From: Cinclus cinclus
Taxonomy: Eukaryota; Chordata; Aves; Passeriformes; Cinclidae
Assembly: GCF_963662255.1 (NCBI RefSeq)
Contig: NC_085055.1
Location: 16,602,704 to 16,666,703, forward strand
DNA length: 64,000 nucleotides
Direction: 5' to 3'
The notes beneath the pieces are model-generated. The model saw nothing but the letters and a program-made list of their open reading frames with translations. It had not been told where the DNA came from and did not search any database. The translations under genes and the position numbers were made by a program. How positions within the stretch are numbered: position 1 is the first letter of the stretch; each line of letters opens with the position of its first letter. Of this stretch, positions 36,140-49,324 are shown piece after piece.

Positions 36140-38160
36140 TCACCAGTGGAGATAATGAAGATGATAAAGGGCTCCAGGATATTTTCACTCCTGTGCTGCT
36201 TCACTATTTAACATCAAGCAGGCAGAATGAGGACTCTTTTTTATTTTATTTTTTTAAGTAGAGAGTTTGATAAGTTCAACTATAAATAATTATTTGATTT
36301 TAATGAACAAATCAAAAAGTAGTTTTCATTTTTCAGACCCCCTGCTGGTGCTTTGCTAATAACCTGTTAAAAAGCTGGGGCTTGTGATGAAAACACTCTG
36401 ACACATGGAGACCTGAACTTACTGGAGAAGGCTGAGCCTGCAGTGCCAGCCCTTGATCACTTATGTTGAACACAGTGCAAAGCAGGTGATGCTTGCTCTT
36501 CAAAGGCAGCCTGGTTAGAGATGTTATCGCTCCCATCTCTTGCTGTGACCTAGAAAGTGACATTTCAATTGCTCTTTTGCATGGCTCCAGGCCCCAGAGC
36601 CCACAGCATAACAAACAGGTGCTCCTCAGAGCTCTCTTCCTCCTCTCACAGTTCACAGACCACATCATCAAGTGTATGGAAGCGGATCTCTTGTGAAACA
36701 AACTGGAAGCTCTGCATTGAGGTTACAGTAAACATTTTCCACTCACCTGAACATATGCTAGAATTGGAAACGGGCCAAGGAGACCTACTTCAATCCAGTT
36801 TCCTTACAACTCATCTTTAGTTCACTGATGATGCTTAACTGTAGGATTTAGGATATAAAGCTTATAATTTACTGGCCCATTTAGTATCAGAACAGGTGAA
36901 AAGCCAGAAAGAATTCACACAGTGAAATCAAATAATGAAATAAGGTTGAGATGTCTGATAAAAAAAGAATACAATTGAGTATCTCTAATTACAAATACAC
37001 ATATACAATGACATATCAACTAGTTATTTGTCTGAATAAGTCCCTGACAACTAGAATAATGAAAAATGAATACATTGGATAAACACAGGTGATAGGGTGG
37101 GAGTGTGTTTTCTACAGCTCATGATAGCACTCATTATGTCCCTCTGTGACACTGCCATCACATCTGACTCCCACCTCCCCAAATGTCTGTGTACACACAG
37201 GTGCGTGGGGACCATGCACAGATTCATACAACACAAATGAAGACCTGGGTCTCTTTGTGGTTTATGCTGCATTTTGTGCCTTACACTTTGAACAGTCTTT
37301 TATGACTAAATTGGTGCCTCAGAAATCAGGAGCTCTTGGAAGGGGCAGGGGCTTTTTAACAGCTGCATCCTATGCACTTGTGAGATGTGTGGATGTGTAG
37401 GGACAATCTGAAAAGAGATGCTCCCGCACCCCACTGCAGAGGGATGTCCCCAGGAAAACAAAGACACCAACAGCTAAGCAATCAAGAGAAAAAGAAACCA
37501 GTCTTTGAGTACTCCTAGGAGAATATGAGTGCTCAAGACAAAGGAAGACCTGCCACGGGGAACATGGTGTATGCAGCTAGCTTGCCTGTGCCCACTCTTG
37601 AGAGAACAGGAATAAAAATCTAAAACCACTAAAAGATGAAAGGCTGTGTATGAGATGAACCTAGAACACAGATGCACTGCTCCAGAACTTTCTTTCTCCC
37701 CTACCCCTTTCTTTCCCAATTTTATACCAAAGAGAAAAGTAGACAATAATTAAATTAGTTTTAAATTGGGTGTAATATGCTCATAAGTCAAGTAATCTGT
37801 ACTGGAACGTTACCACAAAGCTGACTGGGAGCAGGCTCCACTTCTGTGCACTACACCACAGAAAGGATCAACATTTCTTTGCCAGGTTGCTCAGCTAAAT
37901 GTAAATTGAGAAAAGGAAAAGTAAGGGTAAGAACCATTTCTGGAGCCTTCTGCAGATCCAGGTGGCTTGCTGGAGGCTGTGAAAAGGTTTTAATAAGGCT
38001 AAGAAGGTAAAAAGGCTCCTTTGAAGAGCATGTTCTTCTGTTTCCATAGAAAAGGAAAAAGGACATTTACCTGTCAGTTTGCCTCTTTAGGGTTACCTGC
38101 AGAAGACAATCAAACCCCACACAGAGCTGAAATAATACTCAATTACCCTGGCCAGGAGGT

Positions 38161-38234
38161 GGTTTTTTTTGTTTGTTTGTTGTTTTGTTTTTTGGGAGTA
38201 TGTTGTGGTGTTTGGTTTTTCTTTTTTTTTTTAG
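38161..38234 (-). repeat. T/G-rich low-complexity tract (A-rich on the - strand)
   Basis: GTTTGTTTGTTGTTTTG-type sequence between T8 and T11 runs. Immediately after it, AGCTGGAG-CTGAAA-CTCCAGCT (38,257-38,278) forms a perfect 8-bp stem. Confidence 0.85.
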
Positions 38235-39751
38235 TTTATTGCTGAGTCTCTCTTTCAGCTGGAGCTGAAACTCCAGCTTTTAATGAACTATCAAAGGCAA
38301 CTACCACCCCCAACGTTTGAACATGAGGAAATCTGCAAAGGGATAGGGAAATGGAGTTTTCTGTGTCAATGGACCAAAGGTATTGGAATATTGATGTTAC
38401 ACATAGGAATTGAGCTTATGTTTTACATTACAGTCAAGCATTCCTGTAGCTTCAGAAAAATAAATAGAGGCTGCTGAGAGAATGTCACACTGTTCATTTA
38501 GTGTCTAAAAGTGGTAAGTTCAGCCTGTAGGAGCACAGAAACATTCCTTATACTACCTGAAACAGGTTTATAGCCTTGTAAAAGAAGACTGTCACGGATT
38601 GTGCAGTTTGGCAGATTATTCATGACTCAGTCACTGCATACAGAACACTGGCTTCTGCTGCATCTGAGGGTGCTTGACATCTCTTAAAGTCGTGCCAAAA
38701 GTATTGCAAGCTGGCCTCTCAGAAAACGAGGTACATTAAGTTAGAGACCACGTCTGAAAACTTCAGTTGATTTGCTTCACATGAACTTGAATTGAACCTC
38801 CACCTTCCAAAACACGGCATATTAAAACATAAAGACAGCTGAATGGTAACCATGACAACACTACTTCCAAAAACCCAGAGGTATAGCCAACATTTCTACA
38901 TATATACTGCGAGGGATAATACATTCTTTTGTACACTTATTAATACCAGTTCATGCTGTGTGCATGAATTTTCATCAGCAAAACTGTACATTGCACAGGA
39001 AGTTCCAGATATTAATTTACCTTTGACGTTTTTCGCTACTCTAATAAGGCCCATGCAAAATGAAGTTAGTCAAAATGTTCCAAGTTTTAGGCTTGGTTGC
39101 AATATGGTCTCAAAATATTGCCTCAATTTTAAAAGTCTGTCTTGTGGCAAAATCTGCGGTGCAACTATGTGTTGCATTCCACTGAGCCATAATAGCACTT
39201 ATAACATTTTAATTTCTTTTAGTTTTTAATTGTGACAAAAAAGAGTGACTATTTTTCATTGCTGTAATTTAGGAAGATGAATGTCAATTATTAAAATAGA
39301 TTATTATGTTAAATGAACCTATATTCCATCAAGATGTCTGCTATTTTCCAGCCTTTGGACTAATGGACAATTCTTTAGTTTGGGCTCTTGTCAGCACTGA
39401 TGTAAAATGCTTTATGTCTCATTTTTACAACCCATTTTGTCCCAAAAATTAATTTAATTTGCTCTACCTAAATTGAGGAATACAGCCCTTTCCATCAGTT
39501 TGGAGAGGAATATGCTTAGTTTATTTTGAAATACCCTGCCAAGGGACTTTTTCCTAAATGAGTATTTTCTAATCTTTAATTAGTATCACAAATACTTTTG
39601 CTGCCTGCACATTCTTCCAGTGAAAGGTTGTATAGAGCAGTCACTGCATTCTGCATGTCCTGTGGGACTGTGTGAGGAGCTACACACTCCCCTTTCACAC
39701 GCTGAACAAAAGCTAAATTCTTGGTTTCTTTTATTTCTTTCTTTCCCTTAG

Positions 39752-39827
39752 GTCTGAAATGCTAAAACTATCAGTGCAGTCCAGAGGGCTGAATACTGAT
39801 GCTCAGACCTTCTTGGGTGGTACCAGG
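39752..39827 (+). other. Candidate 76-nt exon (unconfirmed)
   Basis: A long polypyrimidine run (TTCTTTTATTTCTTTCTTTCCC, 39,727-39,748) leads into TTAG at 39,748-39,751, a good acceptor. 76 bases later CAGG/GTAAGG at 39,827/39,828 is a fair donor. Between them, one of three frames is open (starting at the second base: S-E-M-L-K-L-S-V-Q-S ...), while the other two have early stops. The 76-nt length is not a multiple of three, so skipping would shift a frame. No protein family is recognised. Pairs of splice-like sites arise by chance often in a window of this size, so this could equally be a noncoding RNA exon or nothing. Confidence 0.2.
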
Positions 39828-41000
39828 GTAAGGCTTGATGCAAGTCTGTGATTCATCTGCCATCTCTTCTTTTGCAATTACATTGCTTTTCTGACCTTTT
39901 ATATATTTACTTCATAGCATAGATACAGTGTTTACTACTTCTTTGGGGACATAATGAATTGCAAAGACAATGTCCTTTCCCCCAACAAGACTAGAGCATA
40001 AATAGTTCAATTGCTATCAACCACGAGCACTACACATAGGTAATTCCTTCTGCATTTTTATAAGTGTATATGTTTTTATAGATATAGAAGAGGTAGAACA
40101 TTGACAATGTGCCCATTAATGAGTTGGGTACATGTCTTTGGCCTCAGCCACTTCTATTACACAGCACACAGAAGCAATAGCAAAGGCAGTCTTAGAGTGC
40201 AAAAATTTCTTCTCTTGTGCTATTAATGCGTATCATTCTTACCTCATCTGTGAAAAATTATGTTAAAGTTTTGCTAACTAGAACTGCAATCATACCTTTT
40301 AACCCACTCTATGCTTTGGAAATGAGACCTGGCTTGCATCTGGGCTGTCCTCAATAGCTGTGCCTGCAGTCTCAGAACACTGATTTCAGTGAGGTTTATC
40401 CATCCTGCAGGAAGAAACCTTTAATATAACCCGGTGTTTAATTTGTCTTGACTTTCCCTGTTGGCTTCTCCCAGGCTAAAGCCAGCGTGTAAGCTGACAC
40501 ATAAGGAGTATGGATAAAATGGGTGTCAGGATTTGACTGCAAACTGCTGCCCAAATTAGCACAATGGTATAGTTACTATTAAAATAAATTGCTCAGTGTT
40601 GTAAAGAGACCTCCAAAAGTTGAATTTGTGAAGCTCTCATGGTCTTAAGCACAGGGATCTATTTCGTGCTTTTTCATAATACAGAGCTTGACAATGAAAA
40701 TTTTCATTGCCCTTTCCACTTGCTTATTCCAGGGTTCATGTAGTTTAAATTTAATTAATTCTCAGATAAAAGGTCTGGTATGTAAGCACCAGTTATGAGT
40801 TACAGCTGCAGTGTTGGTGGCATCCACCTCCTGTTATATTTTTTTGGTTTAAACTTCCCTTTCCTTATTGTGTGGAACCTTGTTCTCCTTTAGGGACAGC
40901 AGGAATATGTAATCCAAAACATCCTATGGTCCCCTCCTTTCTTCATTCAGCACTTATTGCATGAATGCTTCTATAAAGGTACCACAAGACAGCGCTAAGG

Positions 41001-41800
41001 GTACAAATGCAGCTCATTAATTGTTCTAGGAACAAGACATGAAAGAGCAGTGACACCCTGGAGGCATTAAGGACAGAAGAATAGTGGCATGAACAACAGA
41101 ATTCTGTCAATCCTCTTGCTGCAACCCTCCCTCTGGCTTTTCATTCACCCTGGGTGCTGCTCTCAGGACATGAGCACCCACCATGGCAACAGCCCATGCC
41201 TGCTGCTGGCACCATGTCCCCTGCCATCAGCTTCTGTGACCAGTGCCCACTCAGGCTGCTGGGCAGGCAGAATTCCAGCCTGGAATCTGTCATAGCACTG
41301 CTGCATCGTTGGGTGTCACTTGCACTAAATCAAATGGCAAGCAAGACCCTTCCACAGCTATCCAGTGCCATCCTTTGTCCTTTAATGCAGTTGGCCCAAG
41401 AAAACTTGACACTGAGAGCAAGGTTAGCTGGGATTGATATTGTTGTGATGCTGGAAAATCTTTAGTGAGGTGGGGTTTGTAACTGCTAATACTCCCCCTG
41501 TCCTCCCAGACAAGACAACACCACCCCCCAGCACAACCTGTGCTAAGAGTTACCAGCCCAGATGTCCCGGGCATTGCTATGCAGGGCTCTGTGCTGGGCT
41601 GTGCTGCTCACAGTGCCACACCAACCTGTCTGGGATCTACTCTAGCTGGGTGTGCGCAAAAAGCCCAGCTCTCTGTAGTAAGATTTGAATTCTGGTTTGT
41701 AGAGAATATGGAGAAATGTTCTGTCTCAGTCTGCTGTGAAAAATTTACTGCTTCCCCAAGTGATTAAGGTCTTTAGAAGACAATCAACAAACTAGCTTAT
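41001..41800. other. GC-richer noncoding patch
   Basis: From about 41.1 to 41.65 kb the sequence is GC-richer than its flanks, with three overlapping + strand open frames of 64-103 codons. None resembles a known protein. No CpG clustering, LTR ends or transposon signatures were recognised. Confidence 0.4.
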
Positions 41801-41981
41801 TTCTCCTGCAAACAGGAAAAACACATCTCTTACTGCAGCAGAGGTTCCTAAATGAGGCACAGCTGGATGGCTGCCAGTAAAGTCTTAGTATAGTAGTTGG
41901 CTGGGGAACAAGGGTGCCCTGGCAACCACGTGTTTGTTAGTGAGGATGCTGCATAATTGTTAATAAATGGTTGTGAGCTAA

Positions 41982-42013
41982 GGTTGGGGGTGGGGGTTTG
42001 GTGAGGAGGAAGG
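41982..42013 (+). repeat. G-rich tract with quadruplex-like runs
   Basis: GG TT G5 T G5 TTT GG TGA GG A GG AA GG. Two G5 runs plus several GG steps allow a two-layer quadruplex. It is followed 40 bases later by a consensus-like splice donor, AAG/GTAAGT, at 42,054/42,055. Confidence 0.6.
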
Positions 42014-44718
42014 TCTGCTTTGCAGAGATTTACACAGGAGCTGCTGCAGAGAAGGTAAGTGCTCTCCATGGAAAGCAGTGCTGGCCCAATGGAACCGTAG
42101 ATGTTTCAGGCTAAAGAGCCTTCATTTTGCAGGTGTATTAAACTCTTTCTTCTATCTGCGTGATGCTACAAATGTGATAAGGTGCCTCATCATCACAGGA
42201 CAGATCTAAGGGAAGATTTCACAGGCTCCTTTTGAAAATAACAAAAATTAAAGCTTACAGAAAGAAATGGTGAAAACGCTGGGTTATGAACTGTGATTGG
42301 TTTGGGCTGCACTAACACATGCTTGATCCCTGATTTACTTTTGTAGTTTCAATCTATTCCTTTGTGTAAGTAAGTATGCATCGGTGTACTACTAGTTAAG
42401 GAATAGTTATAATTTGAACATAGGTACTGATGGTTTTTCTTGCTCTCCTAAAAAGCTAGGTCAGGTCACTTCTTGTATATTGAGAAAAAAGGTAAGTTCT
42501 ATTTCAGGCAATTGCTACACATCATTTGTCGATCACAGCCTGGAGTAAAGGTCTCCAGGGTAAAGGTTTTTGTGCTTTCATAAATCTAAACTTCTGAGGA
42601 AGACAATAGTACACAGAAAAGTGCACCATTAAATAAATCTGCAGAGTACCATAACTGTTGCAGCTATTAACTGAAGGCTTGCAAGCATGTTCATTAATTC
42701 TGTCTGCTAATGACAGCCCAAAGCCTGCAGCAGCTCTTTGTGAGGGCAGGTGTGTTCTGGTGACCTTGCACAAGTATTCAGCTGGTGGTTCTTCTTCCAA
42801 ACCTTTGCACAACAGGAATGGTCACTGATAAGGATCAGATATGCTTAATGTGAAAAAAAGTTCCAGTTCTTTGGGCTGGGGAACAAACTCAGGCACATAT
42901 GTCAAGTATTTCACAAAGATGGTGTAAATCTTATTATTTGATAGCATTAGTTAATATTTACAAAGTATTTTAAATTCCCAGAGAAATCATTATGAAGTTG
43001 TTGTAGGCATTATTATTCCTATTACTGTCAGGAACGATATTGTGTTTTATAATGTACACAAATGCTAATATTGTTTTGTTTCTTAAGAGTACTTATGTGC
43101 TTTATAAAACGTCGTGTATTGTTCTCTGTGTCCTCTGATCCACAGTAACTTCATAATGATATGAAACATTGACATTTGGGAATTGTTTTTTACTGTCTTT
43201 TTTTTCATACAGACTTCCATGGAGGATTTGCTAATGGTATATGTGTGTGTTTGAATTAAACCCTTTAATGCTAGGGGAGGAGATCAGTTTGACATGGAAT
43301 TCAACAGCTGTTGTTTCTTTAAAGAGAAAAGGCCTGCTGGATTTAAGTGTGTTTGAGTATATCTGGTTGACTGAACAGTTTCCTCAAGGAAGTATTCATT
43401 CAGTCAATGTGCTGAAGGGTTAAGAAAACAGAAACCCATAGTGTTACTGAGTTGTTGTTATGTATGTTGCCAAGGGAACTGTAGCTGGAATGTTTAAATG
43501 CCTTGTTTCTCCCCAAATCCACAGGAGTGGAGCTTGAGTGTCTTGGTGTGCCCTAATCCTCACAATTAGTTTCTGTGTGATGGTGGTGGTGGGGGGGGAC
43601 ACGACTTATGGGGCTTATCAGACTAAATACTTGTAGTGACACTGGGTAACATTCCCACCATGCTGGACAGAGTGACTTTAGCATCCTACTCATCACTTAG
43701 GAGAATCACAGCCAAAAGCAGAAAAGGGAGTGTATTAAAAGCCTCCCTTTTTGCTTCTCCTGAACCCTGTGGATTTCTTTTAGTAATGCATATTATAGAA
43801 ATTAATGATCTCCAAGGAGATCACCTTAAGACTTTGGTAAGAGAAATCATGACATTGATTGATCTTGACTCGGATCTTTAGTATTGGTATTGTTTTGTCC
43901 CACACACCATTTAATTTGCTTCAATGGTGTAAAGAGGGAGGAACCTTTGTTACAAATGACCATTTCAACAAAAGAGGCAGATTTTAGCCTTGTTTCCATT
44001 TAAAGGCCAGGCTCTTGCACTGCAACAGATCAGTCTGCAGAAAGTCTAATCAAGCACTCCTTATTGCCAGCTAATTGTTGTAAGAAAAATACCTAAATGT
44101 ATCTGTAGAGGTCAACTGTGCCATAGATATTTCAAGAAGCCCGGAACAACCCTTCCAAAGGCTTCCATTGGGCCATCACTCCCAAGTGTTTGGCATATTG
44201 TACCACCATAGGTTTTTTCATGGGTGGCCAGCATCACTCATTTGAGTCCAAACTAGCTAAGTAGCACGGCATCCCTTGTTAAGTCAAACATTTTTGCAAG
44301 CATAAACTGACCCACACTTTGACTGATTTATGTATTTCTTCTGGTATGTGGGAGGATTTGCATTCAAGGGAATGTTTTCACTTTTGTGCTTACACCCCCT
44401 CCTATCACCCAACATAAGGTTTTTAATATGGTGCAAGATAATTCTGTCTTAATATTCTTTGAACTAAGTCTAGTTGCAATAGATGTGGACAACAGAGAGT
44501 ACCTTCTCCTTGCAACTGCCTCTCAAGTGCAAAAGCTCAATGCTTTCCCAGGGTACATTTTCTGAGCACCTGATAATTCTTATTGCCTCCTAAGCAGGAC
44601 CCACATCTTGAGGTGGAGACATCCTGAGACAGAGGAAGGTCTCCAGCTGGCCAGTGTTGGGACAGATTACGCACTTTTTATCCACAAAAGTCCTGTGTAC
44701 ACATCCTGTTGTGATATT

Positions 44719-44749
44719 TCCTTTTTTTTTTTCTTTTTTTTCTTCTCTC
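44719..44749 (+). repeat. Polypyrimidine tract
   Basis: Over thirty T/C bases ending in TTCTTCTCTCAG, an acceptor-like sequence. The following bases hold no recognisable exon. Confidence 0.8.
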
Positions 44750-47723
44750 AGTATGAAACCATTGATCTACAAGCCAAGAGGTCTTTCTGCATCCAGATAA
44801 AACAGTGAGCTTAGGCTTCATCATGTCCTGGGGTCCTCACCATCCAGTTGTCCATACTGGGAGTCACCTGAACTGCAAAATATTGAGGAAGACTGGTTCA
44901 CAGTCACTTCTTCTACCAGTTGATTTCAAAAGTTCTTTCAAGGTCTTAGATTTATAAAAGTTAGGAAACCAAACACAGTGATAGTAGAATCGTGGGGAGT
45001 TCCATCACTGCTCAGAGGCCAAGTGTCATATTTCCACTAGTATCAGAATGAGCAGACAGTGCTAAAGATTGGGAATGCTGACACCACACATTTCCCAGCT
45101 GTGATGAAATCTTATGATTTAAAATAAAAGAGCAAAGAAATAAAAGCTGAAGCTTGATCAGTGATTTCTGTGTCTCATTAACTTTTGACTCATTGACTTT
45201 TGGTATTGTTTTGCAAAGAGGGACAACTCACAAGCATTAATTTTTTTTTCTATTACCTATTTTTGTGCTTTCTGAAACTCCTGCACAAGTTAGTTTGAGC
45301 AGGCATCTCTGCACAGTTCTGAAAGTTTTGTGTAGGGCAGCACTGAGGTGCATTGGCAGGAGCTAAATGTGGTTTAACTACAATCTTGTTGGCTCAGGTT
45401 TGTGCTTCATCACCCAGATATACCCATGTTTTATTTAAAATAGTCTCTTAGAAGTCTTTTTAGGTATTCTCAGGTCTTGTAAACTGAATGCAAAACAGAA
45501 ACTACCATATGAGTGGAGTCCACTATGTAAAAGACAAAAAACCTGTTAAAAACCCTATAAAAAGCGATGTAACCAAAGCCCTGCACTCCTCAGAAGAGTT
45601 AATCCTGCAGTGGGTGCTAAACTCCAGAGCCCTAATGATGGGGCACTCCTTACCTCTCTTCCTTTGCCATTTGCAACCACAAGGTGAAGATGAGCAAAAA
45701 AGCTGACTTTTTTCTTTTATTAGGTGCGGGGAAACTTTTGTTTTGGCAGTGCTTCTTTTTGTCCTTCACAGAGTTTGTTTTTCTCTTGATTTTTTTGGGC
45801 ACTTTTTATTTCCTGTCAGAATGCGGAGGAGAAAGCTGTTCTAGTCTGAAAGTTATGCACCCCTTACCGTGCCCCTTAGTTACACAGCACAAGGAAAAGA
45901 GAAACAGAATCCATGGCACCGTGCAGAAATGCTGCACTATATAGTTTGCCCTGGTTAAACATTTCCAGAAAGGGAATAACACAACGCTGTGGAGCTCCTG
46001 AATGTCTTTTGGCCCTTGTGCTGCAGAGGTGCAGGCATTTAGGGTTAAACTGAAACAGTGCAGGATTCTGGGCAAATTGGATTTCAGATGTGAGCTACAC
46101 AGATCAGAATTATTTCCTTTTTGTATTACCACAACACTATCTCCTCCATACCTGAAATAAGTGGCAAGTGGAGCCTTGAAAAGCAATATGCAACAGCTGT
46201 GTGAGAATTTAATTTGATATAGCCACATGGCCCCATCTTCGGCCACCTTTTTTGATCTTTCTTCAAACAACTTGTAATATCTACAGAATAATGCTGAAAG
46301 TCTTGTATGTACAGATTTTTTTGGTAGTAAGTAATTCTGTCACTTTTTGCCTTGTCTTCTCCATATGTAGGGAGATGTCAAACTGGAAAATAAATAATGA
46401 TTATTTACATTTTTCAAAGCCTGCAAGAAGCTAGAGTTACACATTTGGATTGAGTTTGGGATGGTCTCACTTTCTCTTCAGCACTTGTGTTGTAATTCGC
46501 TTTATCTTGCTCTAAAACATTTTGGTGAGGGAACATGAGTACTGAATCTAGTCATCTCCCTATAGCTGCTGGGGTTTTCTGAATTCTCCCTCAGTGCATT
46601 CATGGCTAGTGGTGCCTAATGACAGAATGGATCAAGACTTAAAAAGCATTAAGCCATCAGAATTAAAACCATTAGACTTAAAAAGCAGCTTACATGAAAT
46701 TTGAATGTGCACCTGTAGTTTGTGAATCTTGTATCAGCTGCTTCTTCTTTGCTGCTAATATTTGAACCTTGCACATTCTTACATTCCTGTGCATATGCTT
46801 TAAAGATGCAGGATCAAACCCTTTATCTATTTATGCTTGTCCTTAAAGCACCATGTAGACTTCAAAGCTGCAAGGACAGTTCAAAGCTAACGTTGTCTAT
46901 GATAGGCTGAGTCCAGCAAAATGCTGGATGGTAGAGCAGGTTCTGGTTGTGCTCAAAATCAACTGCAAGTGGGAGACAACAGGATTTTAATAATATAAAC
47001 AAGAAAAAGAAAGGGTCTATCCTTTAAAAGTGTATGTTGGAATTACATGGTTGCTGAGAACAAGTTTCTACAACACGTACTGTTAACAGAAAAGTTCTTC
47101 CTGATTTTAAATAATACTATTGCAAACTCTGAATTATAGTTTATCTGCTGTTCTACCTATTAATAACTTTCTATTATGTTCAATTAATTAGCTATTGGAA
47201 AAACACCGAGGCCAGCAGTTGTGCAACAAATCAAGCCTTTCAGCACTGTCAGATGCTGGGGGTGCTGGCACACATCTGCCTTTTCTGCCAACTGCAGAAC
47301 AACAGCAACAACAACCCCAGCAGAACCATGGCCTTTGGTCAGCCCCTGCATTTTTACACTAGGATTTGTTCAGTTGATATAAAATGGTAACTCAGGCAGT
47401 CCAAGTCAACACTACAGGGGCCCTCTATAGGGGGAAACACAGCCCCTAAACAGGCTTCCAGAGTCCCCCATTCAGCTTCCAAGAATACGGTTTTAACCAT
47501 CCCTAAGAGGAGCCCCCCACCAACTTTTACAGAGGCCACCCTCTGCTCACAAAACCTAGTCCCTTCCCTGAAGGCATTCAGGATCCTTTGAAATGGAAAA
47601 TTTGTGCTGCACTGAAATAGTTCATACTATAATAAACAACTAGTGCCATCATTCTGCTGGTATTCAGAGCGCAATTAAACCTGAACCTCATGTGAGGATT
47701 CCATTTGGGGCGGAAGGTGGTGC

Positions 47724-47822
47724 TGTGGGGAGGACAGGCAGCTCACCCCTACTTCTTCCCACAGTCTTCCTACCCCTACAGTGTTCTCTACTGCAGCAGG
47801 TTTTACTGCTTGTCCTCCCCAC
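47724..47822. repeat. Inverted repeat, perfect 12-bp arms
   Basis: GTGGGGAGGACA (47,724-47,735) is the exact reverse complement of TGTCCTCCCCAC (47,811-47,822), with a 75-base spacer. Partial matching continues for a few bases on the inner side. Confidence 0.75.
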
Positions 47823-48404
47823 CCTTGCAGTGAACAGCCCCCTTCTTCCACCCCACATTTACATGAAGCACGGGGGCTTGTGGGGGATTATATAACTTAT
47901 AGGTCAATTTGTTGTTTGGGCAGAAGAATGTGGTGTGTTGGCTGAAGCTGTTTGTTTGCTTAAGTTCTCAGAGTTCAATGAGGTCATTTTCTCATCTTCC
48001 CTGTGTTTTCTGTATTTTCCACAGACCTGCCAGCCTCAAACAACACCCTCTTTCTTCGCATTAGAAATGGAAACACGTCCTCTGCAGGAATTTTCCACTT
48101 AATAGCTCCTGCTTTCCTACCGGGGGCCTCAGTGCACCACCACTGCAATGCTGTATTTCTTTCCACTGCAGTTTGACATTTTGCAGCCAGAACAACGAAC
48201 GGCATTCACTCTATCCTGATTTTTGAAAAACATATCTCTGTAGGTCCACAGAACGTACCCAGTGCAGCAATCACCAGGGGAAAATGGCAAAGGTATTTAA
48301 ATATCATTACATGTCACTGAGACTATGACACTCTGGTAAAAATGCTCTTTTATACATTTGCTTTTCCTTACTCCCCATTCCTCCCCCCTCCAACCCTTTA
48401 TAGA

Positions 48405-48421
48405 TACACACACACAGACAC
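48405..48421 (+). repeat. Short (CA)n microsatellite
   Basis: ACACACACACAGACAC, preceded by a C-rich pyrimidine stretch. Too short to be polymorphic with certainty. Confidence 0.75.
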
Positions 48422-49324
48422 CAAACCTCTGTCCTGCTCTCCTACCACAAGCCACTCTCTTGTTCTACACTCGGTTGCAATTGTTTGCCTTTGTGAATTA
48501 TTTCCTTTGAATAATATTTTCAAACAACTTATCAGGTCCTGACACCGTGAGGAGCAGAAATGCACATTGCAGATAATCTGAGCAGTAAACAAGGAGCCTG
48601 CTTTAAAATGTGCCAAGTGACCTGTCTGAAGGCAGCAATATTTGCAGATTGTTTACTACTGACATGCAGTGATGTCGCTGAAATGCGGCAGCTTGAAGAT
48701 TGGAGCAAAATGGGATCTCAGACACTCAGTCAAGCACAACCTGTAATTTTTAAATTTACTGTTTGTGTTCTGCTTTTTTCAAATTTAGAGTTGTATTATA
48801 AATTATTAAAAACTATTTTCTAAAAATCCCTTTGCTGTGTCTATGAAGAAAAGATTATTCCTTTACAGGGAGCAAAATGAATGGAAGTAAACATGTTTAT
48901 TGCTAGAAGGAAGGCTTCCCCTGTCTGCGCAATGGTAGAGTCTCAGACAGCAAGGTCCCAGTAGGTCAGACTGGCACATTGAATTGCGTATCAAATGAAA
49001 CTGGTATTCTGGAAAAAGGGTGGAAAGAGGAAGAGGGGTGTTAGTGAGGAGGTTGCTCAGGCCAGGAGGGTGGGCCACTGAAAAACAACAAGTTAAAAAA
49101 TAGGATTGATGATTTGCAGGACACCTAGGGTATTTCTTTCATGGGGTATTACTTCCACTTTTAACCAGGAACAAGAGCTGGAAGAAAAAAAAGCGGCAGG
49201 AGCTGACAGCTTTGTGCTGATCAAAGGGACGGAGCATTGAATGCCTTCTTTTGCTAGCTATTTATTACAGAGAGAGAGAAGGGCTCCTTTGCCATTCTGC
49301 TTAGGAGAGAAGGGATTAAAGATC

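Larger units (their letters stand above)
32041..41000. other. Unique noncoding DNA, no gene confirmed
   Basis: AT-rich sequence with small repeats at 33.88, 36.12 and 38.16 kb. The candidate exon at 39,752-39,827 is listed separately. The 128-codon frame at 38,843-39,229 and the 122-codon frame at 36,333-36,701 (- strand) show no recognised domain. The stretch 39.28-39.72 kb has a conserved-element-like texture. Confidence 0.5.

Noticed and set aside
43611..43630. GCTTATCAGACT, a 12-base match to miR-21
   Set aside because: No precursor stem is formed around it; a chance match.
45806..46270. 154-codon open frame on the - strand
   Set aside because: No recognisable family or motif, and no supporting signals around it.
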